DNA of 64,000 nt from Eubacterium sp. Lineage in GTDB: Bacteria > Bacillota > Clostridia > Lachnospirales > Lachnospiraceae. The stretch is taken from contig JAFYHN010000112.1 of NCBI GenBank assembly GCA_017539165.1, positions 16,912 through 80,911 on the forward strand, written 5' to 3'. Each line of letters begins with the position of its first letter. Within the stretch, counting starts at the first letter, position 1. Position numbers and translations under genes: made by a program. The notes beneath the pieces were generated by a model. It made no database searches. It had not been told where the DNA came from and saw only the letters and a list, made by a program, of their open reading frames with translations. Below are positions 45,438-54,308 of this stretch, one piece after another.

Positions 45438-46384
45438 GAGAGATAGATGATAAGTTAAATGCTCTTGAAGAGCAGATAGATGCGCTTAAGGACAATATGG
45501 AGTATATAGAGATACTCAGCAGTCTTCATGCAGAGTATGATAAGACAGCTGAAGATGCAGCTGTACTTACTCCTCATGACAGAGTATTTCTTGCAAGACA
45601 TCCAAAACGTCCTAAGGTTGATGATTATATAGAAGCACTCTTTGATGATTTCTTCATTCAGAGAGGTGATCTTCTGAATAAAGAAGATAAAAGTATATTC
45701 GGTGGAATAGCTATGTTCCACGGGGTTCCTGTAACAGTTCTTGGACACAGAAAAGGAAGAGATCTTCAGGAAAACCTTGAATTTAACTTTGGAATGCCTG
45801 AGCCAGAAGGTTACAGAAAAGCCCTTCGTCTTATGAAACAGGCTGAGAAGTTTGGAAGACCGATCATTACATTTATCGATACACCTGGTGCATATCCTGG
45901 ACTTGATGCAGAGGCTCATGGTCAGAGTCAGGCTATATCAAGAAACCTTGCTGAGATGAGTGCACTTAAGGTTCCTGTTATCGCAATTGTTACAGGAGAA
46001 GGAAGCAGCGGTGGAGCACTTGCTATCGGTGTTGCCAATACAGTATATATGCTTGAAAATGCAGTCTATTCGGTGCTCTCACCTGAAGGTTTTGCAACTA
46101 TCCTCTGGAAGGATTCTTCAAGAGCAGGGGAGGCATGTGAGCTTATGAAGCTTACAGCTCATGATCTGTATGAGTATGGTGTGATCGATGGAATCATAAG
46201 AGAGCCTCTTGGTGGAGCTCACAGAAGTCCTGGAGTTGTATACCGTGATATAGATGAGATGCTTGTAAGAGAACTTAGAAAATTCAAGGGCAAGTCAGGT
46301 GCTGAGATAGCTCGTGACAGATATGAGAAGTTCCGTAACATAGATCAGGTTGTGCTTAAGGACAATGTAGAGGTAATAAGATAA
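45425..46384 (+). CDS. accA: Acetyl-CoA carboxylase carboxyltransferase subunit alpha
   Basis: 319 residues, partner of AccD. Family motifs: FIDTPGAYPGLDAEAHGQS (about 155-173), GEGSSGGALAIGVAN and the C-terminal EPLGGAHRSP. A helical N-terminus (1-45) is usual. The ribosome site AGAGGAGG lies inside the end of accD. Its last base overlaps the A of the fabK start. Confidence 0.97.
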   Translation: MATIREIDDKLNALEEQIDALKDNMEYIEILSSLHAEYDKTAEDAAVLTPHDRVFLARHPKRPKVDDYIEALFDDFFIQRGDLLNKEDKSIFGGIAMFHGVPVTVLGHRKGRDLQENLEFNFGMPEPEGYRKALRLMKQAEKFGRPIITFIDTPGAYPGLDAEAHGQSQAISRNLAEMSALKVPVIAIVTGEGSSGGALAIGVANTVYMLENAVYSVLSPEGFATILWKDSSRAGEACELMKLTAHDLYEYGVIDGIIREPLGGAHRSPGVVYRDIDEMLVRELRKFKGKSGAEIARDRYEKFRNIDQVVLKDNVEVIR

Positions 46385-47310
46385 TGGACAGAAAAATGAT
46401 TAATGAATTACTTGGTACAAAATATCCTATAATTCAGGGCGGTATGGCAAATATCGCACTTGGTAAGTTTGCAGCTGCTGTATCAAACGCAGGTGGTCTC
46501 GGACTTATCGGCTCAGGTGGATATGATGCCGCAAGAATCGAGCAGGAGATACATGATGCAAGAAATGCAACAGATAAGCCATTTGGTGTGAATCTGATGC
46601 TTCTCAATCCAGATGTAGATAATATCGCTGATCTTCTTGTTCGCGAAAAGATCAAGATTATAACAACAGGAGCTGGTACTCCTGGTAAGTATATGGAAAT
46701 GTGGAAAGAGATGGGAGCTATCGTAATCCCTGTAGTAGCAAGTAGTGCACTTGCTCGTCGTGTTGAGAAGCAGGGCGCTGATGCGGTAATCGCAGAAGGC
46801 GGCGAAAGTGGTGGTCATGTAGGTGATATGACTACTATGGCTCTTGTACCACAGATAGTTGACTGTGTAGATATTCCTGTAATTGCAGCAGGAGGAATCG
46901 CTGACGGAAGACAGTTTGCAGCTGCTATGTGTCTCGGCGCATCAGGTGTTCAGATTGGAACATGTCTTCTTGTAAGTGAGGAGTGTCCTGTACACGACAA
47001 CTATAAGCAGGAGCTTATCAAAGCTAAGGACAACAGTACAACTGTAACAGGACGTTCACTTAACGCACCTGTTCGTATAATAAAGAATCAGATGGCTAGA
47101 GAATATCTTAAGCTTGAAGCTCAGGCTGCTTCTCGTGAAGAGCTTGAACAGATTACACTTGGTGGACTTCGCCGTGCTGTAACAGACGGAGATGTGAAGA
47201 TGGGTTCTGTAATGGCAGGTCAGGTATGTGGACAGCTTAAGGAAATAAGACCAGTGGCTGATATCCTTGATGATATTTACACTGAAGGAATGAAGATCTT
47301 AAAAGGTTAA
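46384..47310 (+). CDS. fabK: Enoyl-ACP reductase II (flavin-dependent)
   Basis: Reduces trans-2-enoyl-ACP with FMN and NAD(P)H. 308 residues, TIM-barrel of the nitronate monooxygenase superfamily. FabK features: IQGGMANIALGKFAAAVSNAGG at the start, EGGESGGHVGDMTTMAL (about 138-154) for flavin binding and GGIADGRQFAAAMCLGA. Its place in the FAS operon separates it from true nitronate monooxygenases. No fabI, fabL or fabV is seen, so this is probably the organism's enoyl reductase, which would make it insensitive to triclosan. Confidence 0.94.
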   Translation: MDRKMINELLGTKYPIIQGGMANIALGKFAAAVSNAGGLGLIGSGGYDAARIEQEIHDARNATDKPFGVNLMLLNPDVDNIADLLVREKIKIITTGAGTPGKYMEMWKEMGAIVIPVVASSALARRVEKQGADAVIAEGGESGGHVGDMTTMALVPQIVDCVDIPVIAAGGIADGRQFAAAMCLGASGVQIGTCLLVSEECPVHDNYKQELIKAKDNSTTVTGRSLNAPVRIIKNQMAREYLKLEAQAASREELEQITLGGLRRAVTDGDVKMGSVMAGQVCGQLKEIRPVADILDDIYTEGMKILKG

Positions 47311-47327
47311 CTAATGAGGAAACAGAT

Positions 47328-48275
47328 ATGAAGCTTGGATTTTTATATGCAGGACAGGGAGCTCAGAAGGTTGGTATGGGACTTGACCTCTATGAGAAAT
47401 ATCCTGAATTTAAAGAAACTTTTGATAATGTACAGGGTGTTGATTTTGATCTGAAAAAGGTTTGTTTTGAAGGACCAGCAGAGACACTCAATGAAACAAA
47501 ATATACACAGCCATGCATGGTGGCATTTGCAGTTGGTATGACTAAGGTACTTAAGAACTTAGGAGTTGAACCAGTATGCGCAGCAGGTCTTTCACTTGGT
47601 GAATACAGTGCTCTTTATGCATCAGGAGTGTTCACAGAGGAGCAGGTTATCCCTCTTGTTCAGTTCAGAGGAAATGCTATGCAGACTGCAGTTCAGGGAA
47701 GAGACTGTAAGATGATCGCGGTTATCGGACTTGATAAAGAAACGGTATTTGCCGGATGTGAGAAGGTTAAAGCACAGCTTGAAGCTGATGGGAAGAATCT
47801 TGTAGCTGAGCCAGCTAACTTTAACTGCCCAGGTCAGATTACTGTTTCAGGAGATACTGAAGCGGTTGATATGGCAGCTGAAGTACTTAAAGAAATGGGT
47901 GCAAAGAGATGTCTCCCAGTTAAGGTAAGTGGACCATTCCATACTTCACTTATGAAACCTGCAGGAGATGCTCTTGCAGAGAGATTTAAGAGTGAGAATT
48001 TTCGAGATATGCAGATTCCTGTAATCTTCAATTGCATTGGTCGTGAGAAGAATGCGGATGAAACAGTTCCTGCACTTCTTGAACAGCAGGTTCAGAAGTC
48101 AGTGTACTTTGATGACAGCATCAAGGCTATGGCTGATATGGGAGTAGAGGCATTTGTAGAGATAGGACCAGGAAAAACACTTTCCAAGTTTGTTCAGAAG
48201 ACAATATCTGATATTCCAGTTTATGGAGTAGAAACAGTCGAAGAAATAGAAAAGTTACTCGAAGTGATTGGTTAA
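47328..48275 (+). CDS. fabD: Malonyl-CoA:ACP transacylase
   Basis: Loads malonate onto ACP. 315 residues with the nucleophile Ser89 in GLSLGEYSAL and the catalytic His205 in SGPFHTSLM; the N-terminal LYAGQGAQKVGMG is typical. GAGGAAA ribosome site, 17 nt after fabK. Confidence 0.97.
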   Translation: MKLGFLYAGQGAQKVGMGLDLYEKYPEFKETFDNVQGVDFDLKKVCFEGPAETLNETKYTQPCMVAFAVGMTKVLKNLGVEPVCAAGLSLGEYSALYASGVFTEEQVIPLVQFRGNAMQTAVQGRDCKMIAVIGLDKETVFAGCEKVKAQLEADGKNLVAEPANFNCPGQITVSGDTEAVDMAAEVLKEMGAKRCLPVKVSGPFHTSLMKPAGDALAERFKSENFRDMQIPVIFNCIGREKNADETVPALLEQQVQKSVYFDDSIKAMADMGVEAFVEIGPGKTLSKFVQKTISDIPVYGVETVEEIEKLLEVIG

Positions 48276-48304
48276 CATAATACGACATCATTTAGGAGGT
48301 AAAA

Positions 48305-49054
48305 ATGAGTAAGAACTTAGAAGGTAAAACAGCAATCGTAACAGGTGGCGGACGCGGAATCGGAAGAGCAATCAGCCTTAAACTTGCGTCTGAGGGTGCA
48401 AATGTAGTTATCTGTGATATCGTTATCAATGAAGCTGCAGAGGAAACAGTAAAGCTTATCGAAGAGCAGGGTGTAAAGGCTGCAGCATATAAGGCAGACG
48501 TTACTTCTTCAGAAGATGCAGAAAACCTCTTTAAGCAGGCAACAGAAGAGTTTGGTAAGGTTGATATTCTTGTAAATAATGCAGGAGTTACAAGAGATAA
48601 TCTCATTATGAAGATGAAAGAAGAAGAGTTTGATCTTGTAATCGCTACAAACCTTAAAGGTACATATAACATGATGAAAGCTGCTGCAAGACCTATGATG
48701 AAGAACCGTTATGGACGTATTGTAAATATCAGTTCTGTAGTCGGTGTCTATGGTAATGCAGGTCAGGTTAATTATTCAGCAAGTAAAGCAGGCGTTATCG
48801 GAATGACTAAGTCACTTGCCAAGGAGCTCGGAAGCAGAGGTATTACATGTAATGCTGTAGCTCCTGGATATATTGAAACAGATATGACTAAGGTACTTCC
48901 TGAGGAAGTTAAGGCAGCAATGGTTAAAAATATAGCTCTTGGAAGAGCAGGACAGCCTGAGGATGTAGCAAAAGTTGTTGCATTCCTCGCATCAGACGAA
49001 GCAGCATACGTAACCGGCCAGGTTATCGAATGTGCAGGGGGAATGTCCTGTTAA
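48305..49054 (+). CDS. fabG: 3-oxoacyl-ACP reductase
   Basis: NADPH-dependent reduction of 3-oxoacyl-ACP. 249 residues, short-chain dehydrogenase: TGGGRGIGRAI at the nucleotide site, NNAG, and catalytic Tyr157 and Lys161 in NYSASKAG. Perfect AGGAGG ribosome site. Its last 16 bases lie in the first copy of a 23-bp direct repeat that flanks an inserted sequence. Confidence 0.97.
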   Translation: MSKNLEGKTAIVTGGGRGIGRAISLKLASEGANVVICDIVINEAAEETVKLIEEQGVKAAAYKADVTSSEDAENLFKQATEEFGKVDILVNNAGVTRDNLIMKMKEEEFDLVIATNLKGTYNMMKAAARPMMKNRYGRIVNISSVVGVYGNAGQVNYSASKAGVIGMTKSLAKELGSRGITCNAVAPGYIETDMTKVLPEEVKAAMVKNIALGRAGQPEDVAKVVAFLASDEAAYVTGQVIECAGGMSC

Positions 49055-49061
49055 AGACCAC
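49039..49061 (+). repeat. 23-bp direct repeat, copy 1 (fabG end)
   Basis: Starts GGGAATGTCCTG and ends AAAGACCAC; identical to 49193-49215. It covers the fabG stop codon. Confidence 0.9.
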
Positions 49062-49192
49062 GATTTCGAAGAAATCGTGTGGAGCGAAAGCGACCAGCAA
49101 GCCACAGCGCCGTTCAGGCACAATGTGCCTGAATGGGCAGGTGGCGATAAGCTAGAAGGTCCAGACATCCACGAAGAGCTAAGCTCGAGGGC
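49062..49192 (+). repeat. 131-bp structured insert between direct repeats
   Basis: Non-coding and much more G+C-rich than its surroundings. It contains GATTTC/GAAATC hairpin (49062-49077), a long hairpin with perfect 10-bp core TTCAGGCACA-A-TGTGCCTGAA extended by GCC/GGC and GCCAC/GTGGC pairs, and GAGCT-AAGCTC. Flanked by 23-bp direct repeats, giving a 154-bp unit. It looks inserted into the fabG-fabF spacer. Confidence 0.7.
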
Positions 49193-49215
49193 GGGAATGT
49201 CCTGTTAAAGACCAC
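49193..49215 (+). repeat. 23-bp direct repeat, copy 2
   Basis: Identical to 49039-49061; downstream of it the normal spacer with the fabF ribosome site continues. Confidence 0.9.
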
Positions 49216-49262
49216 AGCTACCCCCCCTAATAGAAAAATCAATTTAAAGTAGGAGAAAAATT

Positions 49263-50498
49263 ATGAGACGAGTAGTTATTACAGGAATAGGAACTATCAA
49301 TCCCGTAGGACACAATCTCGAGGAAGCTTGGGAGAATGTAAAAAAAGGAGTTTGTGGTATCGATTTCACAAAGCAGATTGATACAACAGATTTCAAAGTA
49401 AAGGTATCCGGTGAGGTTAAGGATTATGATCCTGCAAACTTCCTTGATAAGAAGGAAGCACGTAAGATGGACAGATATACTCAGTTCGGTATGATTGCTG
49501 CTAGAGAAGCAATCAAGGACAGTGGAATTGACATCACAAAAGAGGATCCTTTCAGATGCGGAACTATAGTTTCATCAGGTATCGGTGGTCTTATAACAAT
49601 CTCCGATCAGACTATCAGAGGATATACAAAGGGATATGAGAAAATATCTCCATTCTATATTCCGATGTCAATCTCAAACATGTGTGCAGGTGAGATCGCT
49701 ATCGATACAGGCTTCAAAGGAGTTTGTGAATGTATTGTAACTGCATGTGCAAGTGGTAACAATTCAATCGGTGAAGCATTCCACAAAGTACGTGATGGAT
49801 ATCAGGATGTAATGATAACAGGTGGTGCAGAAGGATGTATCTGCCAGATGGGAGTCGGTGGATTTACAGTTATGCAGGCACTTAGTACTTCAACAGATCC
49901 TAATCGTGCATCTATCCCATTTGACGCTGAAAGAGGCGGATTCGTTATGGGTGAAGGTTCAGGTATCCTTATTATCGAAGAACTTGAGCATGCAAAGGCT
50001 CGTGGAGCAAAGATCTACGGCGAGATCGTAGGATACGGCGCAAGCTGTGATGCTCATCATATCACTGCTCCGGATCCAACTGGTGCAGGTGCAGCTGGAT
50101 GTATGAAGATGGCAATCGAGGATGCAGGTATTCAGACAACAGACGTTGATTATATCAACGCTCATGGAACATCAACACATCTGAATGATGCCGGAGAGAC
50201 TAAGGCTATCAAGACAGTATTCGGAGATCATGCATATAAGCTCATGGTAAGTTCAACAAAGTCTATGACAGGACATCTTATGGGAGCTGCTGCAGCAATC
50301 GAGGCTATATTTACTACTATGGCTCTTAAAGATGGATTTGTTCCTGCTACTATTAACTATAAGACACCAGATCCTGAGTGTGATCTTGATATAGTACCTA
50401 ATGAAGGACGTAATGCTGATATCAAGTATGCCCTTTCGAACTCACTTGGATTTGGAGGACATAACGCAGCTGTATTATTCAAGAAGTACGAGGACTAA
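49263..50498 (+). CDS. fabF: 3-oxoacyl-ACP synthase II
   Basis: Chain-elongating condensing enzyme. 411 residues: nucleophile Cys162 in [13 protein letters not shown], and the two catalytic histidines in [11 protein letters not shown] and [18 protein letters not shown] ribosome site. No fabH is present in this cluster, so chain start depends on a gene elsewhere or on FabF-dependent decarboxylation. Confidence 0.97.
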   Translation: MRRVVITGIGTINPVGHNLEEAWENVKKGVCGIDFTKQIDTTDFKVKVSGEVKDYDPANFLDKKEARKMDRYTQFGMIAAREAIKDSGIDITKEDPFRCGTIVSSGIGGLITISDQTIRGYTKGYEKISPFYIPMSISNMCAGEIAIDTGFKGVCECIVTACASGNNSIGEAFHKVRDGYQDVMITGGAEGCICQMGVGGFTVMQALSTSTDPNRASIPFDAERGGFVMGEGSGILIIEELEHAKARGAKIYGEIVGYGASCDAHHITAPDPTGAGAAGCMKMAIEDAGIQTTDVDYINAHGTSTHLNDAGETKAIKTVFGDHAYKLMVSSTKSMTGHLMGAAAAIEAIFTTMALKDGFVPATINYKTPDPECDLDIVPNEGRNADIKYALSNSLGFGGHNAAVLFKKYED

Positions 50499-50508
50499 GG
50501 AGAATAAA

Positions 50509-50946
50509 ATGGAACTTAATTCTAATCAGATAAGAGAAATCATTCCGCATCGTTATCCGATGCAGCTTGTAGATAAGATCATTGACTTTGAACCTGGCCA
50601 GTGGGCAGAGGGTATCAAATGTGTTTCTGTAAATGAATCATTCTTCCAGGGACATTTCCCAGAAGAGCATGTAATGCCTGGTGTACTTATCATTGAGGCT
50701 CTTGCGCAGACAGGAGCAGTAGCTATTCTCTCAGAAGAAGATGCAAAGGGTAAGATTGCATTCTTCGGAGGTATCAAGAATGCAAGATTCCGTAAGCAGG
50801 TTAAGCCTGGTGATGTACTTCACCTCAGATGTGAGATAACAGGAAGACGTGGTCCTCTTGGATTTGGAAAGGCAGTAGCAACTGTAGACGGAAAGGTTGC
50901 ATGTCAGGCAGAGATTTCATTTGCTATAGGAAATAAAGAAGACTGA
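50509..50946 (+). CDS. fabZ: 3-hydroxyacyl-ACP dehydratase
   Basis: Hot-dog fold dehydratase. 145 residues; His49 in [11 protein letters not shown] and Glu63 in IIEALAQ form the active site; the N-terminal [11 protein letters not shown] is typical. The start at 50509 has AAGGAG 7 nt upstream; the longer open frame overlaps fabF and is not used. Confidence 0.96.
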   Translation: MELNSNQIREIIPHRYPMQLVDKIIDFEPGQWAEGIKCVSVNESFFQGHFPEEHVMPGVLIIEALAQTGAVAILSEEDAKGKIAFFGGIKNARFRKQVKPGDVLHLRCEITGRRGPLGFGKAVATVDGKVACQAEISFAIGNKED

Positions 50947-50964
50947 TAAAAGAGGTTGGAACAG

Positions 50965-51456
50965 ATGTTAAACAGTTCGGAGGGAAAAGTCGGCCTCTCC
51001 CCAAAGGAGAGATTGGAGCGTAATCCGCTGTCGGCTATATATTCAAAATTCAGGGTGCATTATTATAGGGATGTATTCAGAAGAATCAATAGTAGAGAGC
51101 TTTCGCTTACTACCACAGAGGTGTACTGCGTTGAGATCATCTACAATCTTGACAAACCTACGATACAGGAATTTGCAAACTTTATCGGTATTTCTGCGCC
51201 AAATGCAACTTACAAGGTTAACTCTCTGATCAAAAAAGGATATGTTCAGAAGGTTCAGTCCGAGACAGATAAACGTGAATTCTATCTTGACGTTACCGAG
51301 AAGTATTACAGATATTATAATATCAACGAGAAGTATCTCGATATAGTGGAACATAGACTTCAGGAAGCGCTTTCGAAAGAAGAGTTTGAGATGTTCAACA
51401 ATACACTCAAAAAGATATACTGGGAGCTTATGCCGGAAGTTGACATTTCCAGATAG
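50965..51456 (+). CDS. fabT: MarR-family regulator, FabT-like
   Basis: 163-residue winged-helix protein: dimer helices at both ends and the HTH around 62-95 (TIQEFANFIGISAPNATYKVNSLIKKGYVQKV). Its position as the last gene of the FAS operon matches FabT, the acyl-ACP-responsive repressor of fatty-acid genes in Streptococcus and relatives. The ATG at 50965 has AGAGGT 8 nt upstream and is preferred over a TTG at 50956. Candidate targets are the palindromes at 44108-44147 and 41133-41149. The functional name is inferred from context. Confidence 0.8.
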   Translation: MLNSSEGKVGLSPKERLERNPLSAIYSKFRVHYYRDVFRRINSRELSLTTTEVYCVEIIYNLDKPTIQEFANFIGISAPNATYKVNSLIKKGYVQKVQSETDKREFYLDVTEKYYRYYNINEKYLDIVEHRLQEALSKEEFEMFNNTLKKIYWELMPEVDISR

Positions 51457-51561
51457 TATTATCAATGTGGCACTGTTCATGTTTTAGTGATAAAATATGA
51501 ATAGTGCTTTGTTTTGTAATAAAATTATTTGACATTTATTGTTCTTGAAAGAGGATTGATT

Positions 51562-52173
51562 ATGGAAAGTATATACGGAGAATATGAGCCTGTGCTCATA
51601 CGTATTAAGGAAGAGGTAGAGAAGAGATTTAACGAATACCAGGAGAAAGTTTTACAGGAAACAGGTGAGAAGGGTTTCGAACATCTGTCGGTCAGAATAA
51701 AAACAGATGAGAGTATGCGTGAGAAGTGTAGACGTAAGGGGGTTCCCGAGACTACAGAGTCTGCGCTAGTCACATTGAAGGATGCTATAGGAGTTCGAGT
51801 TGTCTGCTCATTTGTGGATGATGTATTTAAAGCAGCTGAGTATATAAAAAATATGGAAGGCTGTGAAGTGATCGAAGAGAAGGATTATATCCGTCATGCC
51901 AAGCCGAATGGATACAGAAGCTATCATATTATACTTGCGGTGCATCCGAATTCTAAGGATGTTCTTGGAAATGTCCCCGGAACGTACTATATCGAGCTCC
52001 AGCTCCGTACGATAGCTATGGATACATGGGCAGCTCTTGAACACAAGATGAAATACAAGAAGGATATCCCGAATCAGAATATTCTGGTTTCGGAACTGAA
52101 GCGTGTTGCCGATGAACTGGCATCATGTGATCTATCTATGCAGACTATCAGAGAACTGATAGACACATTGTAA
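51562..52173 (+). CDS. Small alarmone synthetase (RelQ/RelP type), copy 1
   Basis: 203-residue single-domain (p)ppGpp synthetase. RelA/SpoT synthetase motifs: GVRVVCSFVDDV (about 83-94), KPNGYRSYHII (substrate binding) and ELQLRTIAMDTWAALEHKMKYKK. No hydrolase, TGS or ACT domain, so it is a SAS. The start at 51562 has AGAGGA upstream. It lies directly after the FAS operon and ends at a strong terminator. A paralog is at 58347. Confidence 0.9.
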   Translation: MESIYGEYEPVLIRIKEEVEKRFNEYQEKVLQETGEKGFEHLSVRIKTDESMREKCRRKGVPETTESALVTLKDAIGVRVVCSFVDDVFKAAEYIKNMEGCEVIEEKDYIRHAKPNGYRSYHIILAVHPNSKDVLGNVPGTYYIELQLRTIAMDTWAALEHKMKYKKDIPNQNILVSELKRVADELASCDLSMQTIRELIDTL

Positions 52174-52226
52174 CCAAAAGAAAGATGACAGATGAAATCA
52201 GATTTCACCTGTCACCTTTTTTGGTT
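52173..52226. terminator. Terminator between alarmone synthetase and flotillin genes
   Basis: TGAAATC (52193-52199) / GATTTCA (52201-52207) extended by TGACAG/CTGTCA and AAAG/CTTT with single mismatches, then TTTTTT. Outer ACCAAAAG/CTTTTTTGGT lets it serve the converging minus-strand gene as well. Confidence 0.8.
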
Positions 52227-52252
52227 AGTTATTTACAAGTCATACAATTATG

Positions 52253-53785
52253 TTAGTCAATTACTTCTCTGGTATCTGTATCATCGGAGCTATCTGAAAC
52301 TGAATCATCAGATACATCATCAAGCTTATCTAAAGCTGACTCTGTAGCAACCTTTGATCCGATAAATGAACTAAGTAGTGAATTGAAGTCCATTCCCATT
52401 GAATCTGACAGTCCGTCGATTGTCTGCTTGAATGATTTTGTAACATCTTCTGTAAGTCTAGCGGTATTGCCGTCACCATACATTGTGATCTTATCAATCT
52501 TTCCAAGTGGCTCAGCAATAGCACGAGCAACTTCAGGATACATTTTGCAGAGCATTTCAACTACAGCAGCTTCGCCGTATTTCTGCATTGCTTCGGCTTT
52601 CTTATCGATACCAGCAGCTTCAGCTTCGGCTTTAGCTTTGATTGCAGCAGCTTCAGCTTCACCTTTTGCTCTGATGCCGGCAGCTTCAGCTTCGGCTCTG
52701 GCCTTGATTGCTTCAGCTTCCTGCTCCATAGCATATTTCTCAGCTTCAGCTTTGATCTTCTTGGCTTCAGCTTCTTTTTCAAATTCAAACTTCTTAGCCT
52801 CAGCTTCTTTCTGACGCTTGAACAGGTCTACCTCAGCCATCTGCTGCTGACGATATCTGTCAGCATCAGCCTGCTTACGGATATTAGCATCAAGTTCTTT
52901 CTCACGAACAGCAGCTTCTTTCTGCTTACGGGTGATTTCCTGCTCCTGCTTTGCGATATCAGCCTGAGCTTTTGTGATCTCAATTGTCTTACGCTGTGTT
53001 TCCTGCTGAATCTCATATGCAGCATCAGCTTCGGCTTTCTTTGTATCTTCAACTGTCTTAAGTTCAGATCTCTTGATAGAAAGGTCATTCTGCTTGATTG
53101 CAATCTCTGTTTCAGCAAGAACTCGTGCATCATTAGCTTCCTTCTGAGCCTGTGCCTGAGCGATTGCTACGTCGCGATCAGCGTTTGCTTTTGCGATACT
53201 AGCTGATTTCTGAATTGCAGCCATGTTGTCCTGACCAAGTGCATTGATGAGGTCATTTTTATCTTCAACATGCTGAATGTTGCAGGAAATGATCTCAACA
53301 CCGAGTCTGTTCATGTCCAACTGAGCTTTCTCCTGAACCTGATCACCGAATGATTTACGGTCATTGCAAAGCTCTTTAAGAGTGATAGTACCGACAATCT
53401 CACGCATGTTACCCTGAAGAGAATCAACAAGGGCATCAGCGATTCGCTGCTCATTCATATTCAGGAAGTTTGACATTGCCAGCTGAATTCCAACAGGGTC
53501 TGTCATAAGACGAATCTTAGCAACTGCATCGATGTTAACACCGATGAAATCAGATGTCGGTACATAGTCGCCGGTTTTAATATCTATGGATATCTGCTTG
53601 ATCAGCAGTTCGTCCTTTCTTTCAAGGAAAGGAAGCTTAAGTCCGGCTTTACCGATGAGAACCTTTGGCCTTCTTCTGATACCTGATATGATGAAAGCTT
53701 TGTTTGGGGGTGCTTTCACATAACTTGTGAAGATAAGCACAACAAATAATAAAACAACACCACCAATAATAATATAGGTTAACAT
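52253..53785 (-). CDS. floT: Flotillin-like SPFH protein
   Basis: 510 residues, close to Bacillus YuaG/FloT. An N-terminal membrane helix (3-22), the SPFH domain (about 25-190), then a long Ala/Glu/Lys coiled coil with a repeated AEAxxIKAKAEAEA pattern (about 190-420) and an acidic Ser/Asp tail. Flotillins organise ordered membrane domains at the cytosolic face. Ribosome site AGGAGG. The leader on the minus strand carries a yybP-ykoY-type riboswitch, so expression appears linked to metal status. The usual partner NfeD/YuaF is not adjacent. Confidence 0.93.
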   Translation of the reverse strand: MLTYIIIGGVVLLFVVLIFTSYVKAPPNKAFIISGIRRRPKVLIGKAGLKLPFLERKDELLIKQISIDIKTGDYVPTSDFIGVNIDAVAKIRLMTDPVGIQLAMSNFLNMNEQRIADALVDSLQGNMREIVGTITLKELCNDRKSFGDQVQEKAQLDMNRLGVEIISCNIQHVEDKNDLINALGQDNMAAIQKSASIAKANADRDVAIAQAQAQKEANDARVLAETEIAIKQNDLSIKRSELKTVEDTKKAEADAAYEIQQETQRKTIEITKAQADIAKQEQEITRKQKEAAVREKELDANIRKQADADRYRQQQMAEVDLFKRQKEAEAKKFEFEKEAEAKKIKAEAEKYAMEQEAEAIKARAEAEAAGIRAKGEAEAAAIKAKAEAEAAGIDKKAEAMQKYGEAAVVEMLCKMYPEVARAIAEPLGKIDKITMYGDGNTARLTEDVTKSFKQTIDGLSDSMGMDFNSLLSSFIGSKVATESALDKLDDVSDDSVSDSSDDTDTREVID

Positions 53786-53827
53786 AACTCATTCCTCCTT
53801 TTCATGCTAAACCTAATTTATAGTTAC

Positions 53828-53850
53828 TGTATCAGTGTTCAGCTGATACA
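53828..53850 (-). promoter_or_regulatory. Hairpin in the flotillin mRNA leader
   Basis: GTATCAG/CTGATAC (8 bp with flanking T-A) between the riboswitch and the floT ribosome site; no T-run. Confidence 0.5.
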
Positions 53851-53905
53851 TTTGCTTTAAGGTGGATTGATGTTATGTTAACCTATGAATTATAATCCGG
53901 CTAAC

Positions 53906-53969
53906 AAAAAAGACCACCTTGCAGCTGTAGACGTTATCAATATCTGATAACATCGGCTACAAAACAGTC
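53906..53969 (-). terminator. Riboswitch-controlled terminator upstream of floT
   Basis: On the minus strand GACTGTTTTGTAGC (53969-53956) pairs at all 14 positions, five of them G-U, with GCTGCAAGGTGGTC (53925-53912), followed by TTTTTT (53911-53906). A small GTTATC/GATAAC hairpin lies inside the loop. Its first arm contains the 3' strand of aptamer helix P1. Confidence 0.8.
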
Positions 53970-54103
53970 TCGCTATTTAATCATTAACCGAATCATACGT
54001 ATACTTAATAAAGTAAACTTTGATTGTCTTGACGATTAGATGAACACTTATCAGTACAGTATGTATAATACTGAATCATGTAAGCTACTCCCTATCTGTA
54101 TTG
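53960..54103 (-). promoter_or_regulatory. yybP-ykoY (Mn2+) riboswitch aptamer
   Basis: Minus strand reads, in order, GGGAGTAGC (54092-54084), a hairpin arm with CAGTAT/ATACTG, TCGTCAA (54035-54029), ATTCGG (~53993-53988) and TAGCGAGAC (53975-53967): the conserved landmarks of the yybP-ykoY aptamer. Helix P1 is CAATACAG (54103-54096) with CTGTTTTG (53967-53960), one mismatch. The class binds Mn2+ at the contact of its two arms and usually raises expression of metal exporters. Here the downstream gene is a flotillin. Identified by eye; alignment to RF00080 would settle it. Confidence 0.75.
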
Positions 54104-54106
54104 ATG

Positions 54107-54138
54107 ATTATACTATCAGAAGGGGGATTCGGCGTCAA
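54107..54138 (-). promoter_or_regulatory. Possible promoter of the riboswitch-floT transcript
   Basis: Minus strand: TATAAT at 54112-54107 with TTGACG at 54138-54133, spacing 20 nt (longer than ideal). Start would be near 54100, at the first base of aptamer P1. Confidence 0.5.
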
Positions 54139-54308
54139 TATAAATCGGAAAATCCGAAGAAAAGTGTTCCGGGGCATATTCGGGATTAAGAAAATATAGT
54201 TTGGAATAAAAAAATGATATTGTAAATTAAAAAAATAAACAAATCTTATGTGAAGGTGTATAATGTTCTTCGATTTATAAGAGATTTGAAATATGAGAGG
54301 ATAGTAGT

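Noticed and set aside
52383-52814. 143-codon plus-strand frame inside floT
   Set aside because: Low-complexity Ala/Ser shadow caused by the repetitive Ala/Glu codons of the flotillin coiled coil.
52560-53200. Periodic GCTTCAGCTTC repeats resembling a DNA repeat array
   Set aside because: They encode the AEA-KAKAEA coiled-coil heptads of flotillin; no constant-length spacers, so not CRISPR or a minisatellite with its own role.
54259-54264. TATAAT upstream of the DMT transporter as a confident promoter
   Set aside because: The best -35 (TAAACA, 18 nt upstream) is weak; mentioned with the gene only.
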